Assembly: GCA_037349315.1 (NCBI GenBank) | Contig: JBAIAC010000040.1 | Coordinates: 13,596,001-13,660,000, forward strand | Source: Chelydra serpentina | Lineage: Eukaryota; Chordata; Testudines; Chelydridae | Reading direction: 5' to 3' | Length of the DNA stretch: 64,000 nucleotides | Part shown: one piece after another, positions 59,001-64,000 of the stretch | Numbering within the stretch: the first letter of the stretch is position 1 | Layout of the letters: each line of letters opens with the position of its first letter | Position numbers and translations under genes: made by a program | Notes under the pieces: generated by a model | What the model was told of the DNA's origin: nothing | What the model saw: only the letters and a program-made list of their open reading frames with translations | Database searches by the model: none

Positions 59001-62000
59001 TATTAGAAGAGCGATGTTAAAGTTTGTGTCCAGAAAAGAAACGGAGCAACCACTGTTGAAATCTAAAGAGGAAATTCCAATTTAGTCTGAGGACATGATT
59101 TAAAAGTAACAGTAATTTGGCTTTGATAATCAAAATATTCAACGTGCTAAACTGACTGCACTGCCATGGGCAAAATCCTAATTGGAGTTTATAAGAAAAT
59201 CTCTTCTACAGATTTCTTATTTTAGGGTCTACAAGAATTGATTTTACTACCTGATGGATTAGTTTTAATCCATTCTTATTGTCAATTTTTTTTCTTTCAC
59301 CCTATTTTGATCTTAATTTGATCACTGTATTGTTTAACCCTTAGTTTAGTAGAGTGTGTAATAGTGTAACCTTAGTTACGTTTTTGTTGGTTTTAAATTG
59401 TTTGCTTATTGCTTTTAATACAATTTTATAAGAAGTATACCAAGTCATATTTCTTTCAATAAACAGCAGGCCCAGAACCACTAAAAATCCTAGTGGATCA
59501 TCTGACCCAAAATGAGTGTAATCAGCTCCCCACTAAATTACTCTTTGATTTTTACTGCTGTTTTGTTACTCTGGGGTTACTCATAAATGTTGGCCTGCTG
59601 TCGTCATTGGTACAGATGCATGTATTTTTAAGACGATAAGCACTGATGTATTTCTTCTGAAGGGAAAGAGACCAGTCTCCCAGCGGTTACATAAATTTTG
59701 CAAACAAAGAAAGAGGTGGGATTGGTCAAGAAACATTTTCAGGAGGGTCATCAACTTGAATGCAGTATAAAATACTGAAATGATCCCAAATAACTAGAAT
59801 TATTGTTTATACTGCACCATAATTGTACATAGTGCTTTACAGACAAAATAATGCGTCTCTGCCCCCAAATAATTTCTCAAGTACTATTGTTCAAAGTAAG
59901 GGCATTCTACTCCTTTGGGAAAGATTTGGAACCTCTTAATGATAACATTTTATGAAGGAAGTAAACCAGTCTATTTAAGAAAGCAAAACAGAAGGGAATT
60001 AGAGTATTTTCTAAAAATTGTATATTTGTTTTAATGGTATAGTAAACGAAGCATACCACTCACCGCCAGATAGTTTGTTTAAACATTGCAGGAATGTTCC
60101 ATCCAGAACCAAATATATTTAATGACTTTGAAAAACAGTCATTATAGATCAAGCCAGTGTATACAGAAAACAGACCCATCAACAGAATTATGTATCTCCC
60201 TTCAAAGAATGTTTTCACAATCTGTAAATATTGAAGTACAGCACTGTTAGCGAGAGCTATGTGAACTTTCATTACCTGCACATTTCCAAAAGGAGCACAT
60301 GACCACATTAAAGTTACTATGCATTAAAAATCCATATGAACAATTATTACAGGGTATAAAGAAAACTAAGACAAAACCAGGGGGGCGGAAATCACATTGT
60401 TTAATAAATTAGTGCCTCTCTTTAAAGATACCCAATTTGTATCTCACCTTTCATATCTTTAATATCAAGTGATAGATTTGCAAAAGTTTTGTCACTATCA
60501 GTATCTAAGATTTTTACAACAAATGTAGTCTGAAAGTCACATTTTTGCTTTAAACTAAACCTGTATATTTGAGGAACCTAAATAGACTCATACACAGATT
60601 CTACATAGACTCACAGAATACAAACCTAGACCTTCTCTCTATTCTGGAGTCGTCATACCACCAAATACTCTACTAAGAGCTTAGTTTATTGCTATAACCA
60701 TTTTTCAAAATGCTAATGTGTTCATTTTTTGTGGTTGTCATTCATTTAATATCACCCTAATGGGTCTTGCAAGCCATATCAAGTCCATGCCTTACTCTGG
60801 ACTAAGTCGTTCTCTGACAAGGCATACACTCTCCATACACAAAAAAAGTGAGTCGACGCTATACATGCAAATTGGCTTCATATTTTTGAGGACAATCTTT
60901 TTTTAAAATTAAATTAATTAGATTTCAAATTGACAGTCTCTTTAAAACGATCCTGCAGCAAGTTTCATTTATGAGTACTGAAAATTTACAAAAAGAATGG
61001 AAGAAACTAGCATTTAAAGTTTTCATTCTGTCCTCAAGTTAGCCCATTGTGACAAGGTGCTCCAGCATATATTGAGCAAAAAATCAATGCAACTGAAAGT
61101 GACTGCAATTCCACTAAAGCCAATTAACTTTTGCACAAGTATAGCAGAGCAGAATTTGACCCATAATATGATATTTAAACTTTCACAACATTCTGCTATG
61201 GCTGAGTGAATTAGGGATGTAGCAGCAGTCTTTAATTCACAATTTGCTTGGCTCAGCTCTTGTCATAAGAACGGCCATACAGGGTGAGACTAATGGTCCA
61301 CTGAGCCCAGTATCCTCTCTTCCGACAGTGTCCAATGCCAGGTGCTTCAGAGGGAACAAACACAACAGGCTATCATCAAGTGATCCATCCCGTCGTCCAC
61401 TCCCAGCTTCTGGCAAACAGAGGCTAGAGACAGAGGATGTTGTTGCAACCCTGACCATCCTGGCTAACAGTCATTGATGGACCTAGCCTCCATGAACTTA
61501 TCTAGTCCTTTTTTTAACTCTGTCATAGTTTTGGCCTTCACATAGCCTGGCAACGAATTCACAGGTTAGCTGTTCGTTGTGTGAAGTAGTACTTCCTTTT
61601 GTTTGTTTTAAACCTACCTGCTATTGGTTTCATTGGGTATCCCCTAGTTCTTGTGTAATGTGGAGTAAATAACATTATTCACTTTCTTCACATCAGTCAA
61701 GATTTTATAGATCGCTATCATATCTCCTCTTTGTTGTCTCTTTTCCAAGCTAAAAAGTCCCAGTCTTTAATCTCTCCTCATACGTAAGCTGTTCCATACC
61801 CCTTATCTTTTTTGTTGCCCTTCTCTGTACCTTTTCCAATACTAATATATCTTTTTTTAAATGGGGGAACCAGATCTGGACACAAGATGTGGGCCTACCA
61901 CGGATTTATATAGAGGCCTTATATTTTCTGTCTTATTATCTATCCCTTTCCTAATGGCTCCTAACATTGCTAGTTTTTTGACTGCCGCTGCACATTCAGC

Positions 62001-63978
62001 GGATGTTTTCCGAGAACTATCCACAGTGACTCCAAGATCTCTTTTTTGAGTAGTAACAGCTAATTTAGACCCCATCATTTTGTACATATAGTTGAGATTA
62101 TGTTTTTCAGTGTGCATTACTTTGCATTTATCAACACTGAATTTCATCTGCCATTTTGTTGCCCAGTCACCCAGTTTTGAGAGATCCCTTTGTATCTCTT
62201 TGGAGTCTACTTTAGACTTGACTATCTTGATTAATTTTGTACTGGCTGTAAATTTTGTCACCAGTTTACCTCTTTTTCCAGATCATTTATGAATATGTTG
62301 AACAGCACTGGTCCCAGTACAGACCCTTGGGAGACACCACTATTTACCTCTCTCCATTCTGAAAACTGACCATTTATTCCTACCCTGTCAATTAAAATGT
62401 GTTTATTATTTATTTATATTACCATTTAAACAATTATATTTTGAGAAAGATATCTTATGCCTCTAGACGGGGATCATCACAACATGCAAGCTAGGAAATC
62501 CTGAGACTAATGATCACTACTGTCATCAGTACCACTACAAATTTTTAAAAGTAGGTAAACTGTCCTCTTGTAGCCAGTTTCTGACCAAGTTTCCTTATCC
62601 ATCTGGACCAGAGTGAATAGTAGCCTTATCAAACAAAATTAGTATCTTGTGTGTGTGCAAACAACAGAGTTTTCAGAAAAACAATAACTGTCCTATTAAA
62701 ATTATCTAAATACTGTTTTGTTTGGGATTTGGGGGGGTGGGAAAAGGAGGCTTACCTCATCTTGTGATCGCACTAGTCTAGGGTGGTTTTCATAAAGTAC
62801 CATCAAGAGGGCAAAGATAAACATTAGAAGACCATGTCCAAAGTCTCCAAACATAACAGCAAATAAGAAGGGGAAGGTGATGATGGTGTAGAGAGCTGGG
62901 GGGAGAAAAAGGGGGGCAGCACAACAGACTCTGGTTAATTGCAACCATATTTATTGTGATATTACAATTATCTGAATTTTGCCTAATGCAGTTATACTAA
63001 ATTAATATAAAGAGGCAGTTACAGTCTCTAATTTAATCCAAAAAATGGTATGATGGAGTTCTATTTTTATCATCTCACAGTCACTCCATATCAAGTTTGT
63101 TGAGTTTACATATTCAAAGATGCTCGAGCTCCCAGCCCTACACACTTAAACTGGGTTGGTTCTGGCTCATGCAGGACCACCACTAATGAGGATTCTGCAA
63201 TTAGAAATTAGTTATCAATTCTGATAATGATGAATGAGCAAGAAGAGAATCCATCTTTCTCCCACATTGTTGTATTGACTCTACACACTGCTAACATGAG
63301 CAAAAAATAAACAAATATTTTTATCTGTAAAGCTAGTAGAATCTTATCCTCATTGTCATGCCAGAAATGGCTGCAGCAATGCATACACAGACTCTGTACA
63401 GTTATTAAAGTACTTTGGGATCCTTCTGGATGAACGGCTCCATATTTGTGTAAGATCAATACCGTAACTAAGGTTTCCCGTTTTCATGATTATCTTTTCT
63501 TCCCAATTCTTCTCTCACAAAAAGCAAACAAATTACCAAGACAATGGGTGGAGATACCATAATTAGCTATTGCCACCATTCGCAGTGCTGAGAGAATACA
63601 TTGGAAATCAGATCCTTCCTTGTTCCTCAGAGCACTATTTGCATTCTTGATAAAATACTGAAAATTAAAAATGGCCATTAACAATAGAACATAGAAGTCA
63701 CCATTTCCCCCTTTACTAAGGGCTTGATTCAGCAAGATACTTAAGCACATCCCCTTTTACTGAGGCAGGGAGAAATGAATAAATAATTAATGCAGTGCAA
63801 AATTTCATCAACTGTCAGTGGACAAACCTGGATTAACTTCTCTGTAGTTCCCAACTCCATAAGCATCAACAATGTTTTGGAACCCTGAAGTGAATTTATT
63901 GGTACGTATTAAAGTTGGAGGCGTTTCTGTTGTTGGTATGGTGTTCATGAATGAAGAGATTGCAGCTCCACTCTTTCT
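49910..63978 (-). CDS. ATP6V0A2: V-type proton ATPase 116 kDa subunit a2, last 11 coding exons (5' part beyond 64,000)
   Basis: Subunit a forms the proton half-channels of the V-ATPase V0 sector; the a2 isoform is known from Golgi and endosomes. Eleven exons join in frame to 500 codons and a stop: 63828-63978, 62756-62895, 60064-60221, 57805-57895, 57160-57278, 56164-56374, 55348-55467, 54012-54131, 52505-52622, 51011-51182 and 49910-50012. They cover the membrane domain, matching human residues from about 357 to the end, with several hydrophobic segments and the [14 protein letters not shown] helix that bears the essential proton-transfer arginine (yeast Vph1 Arg735 equivalent). The a2 call over a1, a3 and a4 rests on the exon encoding [14 protein letters not shown], the FN..(X)[11 protein letters not shown] segment, and DNAH10 lying downstream. 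The N-terminal cytosolic domain is outside the window. Confidence 0.94.
50055..50150 (+). repeat. MIR-like SINE fragment
   Basis: ACTAGGAGCCAGGAATTCAT then TCTAATTCTGGCTCTAACAC and GGGCTAGTTACTTAACTTTT follow MIR order. It begins about 40 bp upstream of the ATP6V0A2 last exon. Confidence 0.6.
50954..50980. repeat. (AAAT)n microsatellite
   Basis: Six to seven AAAT units in the last ATP6V0A2 intron. Confidence 0.95.
51011..51182 (-). CDS. ATP6V0A2: ATP6V0A2 exon: last transmembrane helices
   Basis: Encodes [37 protein letters not shown] and [20 protein letters not shown]. The LSxVLWxMxxRxGL and [15 protein letters not shown] motifs are invariant in subunit a. Donor TG|GTGAGT. Confidence 0.96.
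52505..52622 (-). CDS. ATP6V0A2: ATP6V0A2 exon: helix with essential arginine
   Basis: Encodes [20 protein letters not shown] then [19 protein letters not shown]. The arginine in SYLRLWAL (codon at 52,533-52,535) corresponds to yeast Vph1 Arg735, required for proton transport, and is intact. The upper acceptor at ...GTTAG is used because a CAG 13 nt inside would break the frame. Confidence 0.94.
52915..53075 (+). repeat. MIR SINE
   Basis: AGTGGGGACCTGAGTTCTAA through GCCTCAGCTTTTCCCATCTC and AAAATGGGGATAATTATTAC is a well-preserved MIR order. A further reversed MIR-like piece follows at about 53,280-53,450. Confidence 0.75.
54012..54131 (-). CDS. ATP6V0A2: ATP6V0A2 exon: isoform-specific cytoplasmic loop
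   Basis: Encodes [20 protein letters not shown] then [20 protein letters not shown]. This acidic loop varies between a isoforms, and its RK(D/E)SEEE(L/V)SLL...D(I/V)EEG pattern is the best a2 discriminator here. Exactly 40 codons, phase 0 at both ends. Confidence 0.9.
54253..54489. mobile_element. Palindromic MITE-like element, copy 2
   Basis: Starts CAGGGTATGTCTACACTGCA and ends GCAGTGAAGAAATACCCT. Internal arms GCTGTTTAATTACAGTATAG and CTACGCTGCAGTTAAACA mirror one another. Longest of the three family copies here. Confidence 0.78.
55348..55467 (-). CDS. ATP6V0A2: ATP6V0A2 exon: fifth transmembrane helix
   Basis: Encodes [20 protein letters not shown] then [15 protein letters not shown]; the SVPVMLxxKP motif is conserved. 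Acceptor ...AAACAG, donor AGA|GTACGT, making an R|SGY junction as in human a2. Confidence 0.94.
56164..56374 (-). CDS. ATP6V0A2: ATP6V0A2 exon: fourth transmembrane region
   Basis: Encodes [35 protein letters not shown] and [15 protein letters not shown], then TFYTGQ. The FIPxxxFxxxxFGYLxFxIxxKW and APSxLIxxINMFL motifs match the family. Donor CAG|GTTAGT. Confidence 0.96.
57160..57278 (-). CDS. ATP6V0A2: ATP6V0A2 exon: third transmembrane helix
   Basis: Encodes [20 protein letters not shown] then [20 protein letters not shown], the conserved NSxKMKxSVIxGxxHMxFG motif. Donor TT|GTAAGT, phase 2. Confidence 0.95.
57375..57569. mobile_element. Palindromic MITE-like element, copy 3
   Basis: Begins CTGGGATGTGTCTACATTGC and ends CAGTGTAGACATACCCCTG, with mirrored AATTAAA / TTTAACTGCAG arms. 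In the ATP6V0A2 intron next to the exon at 57,160-57,278. Confidence 0.76.
57805..57895 (-). CDS. ATP6V0A2: ATP6V0A2 exon: luminal loop
   Basis: Encodes [19 protein letters not shown]; the YPxGIDP motif is conserved and an N-V-T glycosylation sequon is present in this luminal loop. Acceptor ...GCCACAG, donor CCG|GTTGGT. Confidence 0.92.
57896..60063. other. ATP6V0A2 intron with little recognisable content
   Basis: About 2.2 kb. Only a diverged copy of the ancient SINE-like repeat (about 59,795-59,880, GTACATAGTGCTTTACAGAC) could be picked out. No gene, RNA or complete mobile element seen. Confidence 0.5.
60064..60221 (-). CDS. ATP6V0A2: ATP6V0A2 exon: second transmembrane helix
   Basis: Contains [20 protein letters not shown] and [19 protein letters not shown]. 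The GRYILLLMGxFSxYTGxIYND(C/F)FS block is diagnostic of subunit a. Acceptor ...TTTACAG, donor GCG|GTGAGT. Confidence 0.96.
61262..62392 (-). mobile_element. CR1 LINE 3' end
   Basis: On the minus strand it encodes [40 protein letters not shown] and [10 protein letters not shown] with several frame breaks, and ends in ...GGCCGTTCTTATGAC. Inserted sense to ATP6V0A2, between the exons at 60,064-60,221 and 62,756-62,895. Confidence 0.92.
62756..62895 (-). CDS. ATP6V0A2: ATP6V0A2 exon: first transmembrane helix
   Basis: Reads [20 protein letters not shown] then [20 protein letters not shown]. The [16 protein letters not shown] motif is a V-ATPase a-subunit signature. Acceptor ...CCCCAG, donor GAG|GTAAGC. 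Confidence 0.96.
63828..63978 (-). CDS. ATP6V0A2: ATP6V0A2 exon: end of cytosolic domain
   Basis: Contains [20 protein letters not shown] and [20 protein letters not shown] then REVNP, the conserved link from the cytosolic domain to the first membrane helix. Donor CCAG|GTTTGT. The upper boundary, ...CTAG|AGAAAG, is the best available acceptor, but the preceding exon is not visible to check it. Confidence 0.9.
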
Positions 63979-64000
63979 CTAGTTATAGAATGAAAAGGGA

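Noticed and set aside
49910..63978. ATP6V0A1, ATP6V0A4 or TCIRG1 instead of ATP6V0A2
   Set aside because: The variable acidic loop and the [11 protein letters not shown] region fit a2 best as remembered, and the neighbouring DNAH10 matches the a2 locus. A phylogenetic tree would settle it.
1..64000. tRNA, rRNA, CRISPR, operon-like or other novel multi-gene system
   Set aside because: No cloverleaf with A/B boxes, rRNA core or spaced direct-repeat array was seen. The window is two ordinary vertebrate genes plus transposable elements.

Overview
This window is vertebrate nuclear DNA. It shows intron-rich genes, a CpG-island promoter, CR1 LINEs and many short hAT-type elements with 8-bp target-site duplications, and no primate or rodent SINEs. 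The CR1-dominated repeat content points to a sauropsid. A turtle is most likely and a crocodilian possible; this is inference from repeat style and was not tested by a search.

Two protein genes lie on the minus strand, head to tail. (1) The first 34 coding exons of an axonemal dynein heavy chain, best matched to DNAH10 (inner-arm I1/f dynein beta chain), run from an ATG at 46,212 down to 212. The spliced frame is intact for 6,237 nt (2,079 codons). It covers the N-terminal tail, the linker, and AAA1 through Walker A and Walker B. The rest of the motor lies beyond base 1. (2) The last 11 coding exons of the V-ATPase a subunit ATP6V0A2 run from 63,978 down to a stop codon at 49,910-49,912. They encode about 500 residues, essentially the whole membrane domain; the N-terminal cytosolic half lies past 64,000. 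As I recall, human 12q24.31 has the same order and orientation (ATP6V0A2 upstream of DNAH10), which supports both paralogue calls.

Layout: 1-46,212 DNAH10; about 45,840-46,440 CpG island with an RFX-type X-box 62 bp above the DNAH10 ATG; 46,440 to about 49,900 intergenic DNA plus the probable ATP6V0A2 3' UTR; 49,910-64,000 ATP6V0A2. The + strand carries no host gene. Its long ORFs are CR1 reverse-transcriptase remnants at about 9.5, 17.8-20.8, 32.7-34.3 and 43.1-44.3 kb. Minus-strand CR1 copies lie at 32.9-33.8 and 61.3-62.4 kb.

The two genes have separate jobs, ciliary beating and Golgi/endosome acidification. Nothing here suggests a new multi-gene system. The points most worth a second look are two GC-AG introns in DNAH10, the X-box, a duplicated copy of an exon-24 acceptor inside another intron, CR1-in-CR1 and hAT-in-hAT nesting, and a dispersed unclassified short-repeat family. 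Splice sites were read by eye from consensus, conservation and phase; no transcript evidence was available.
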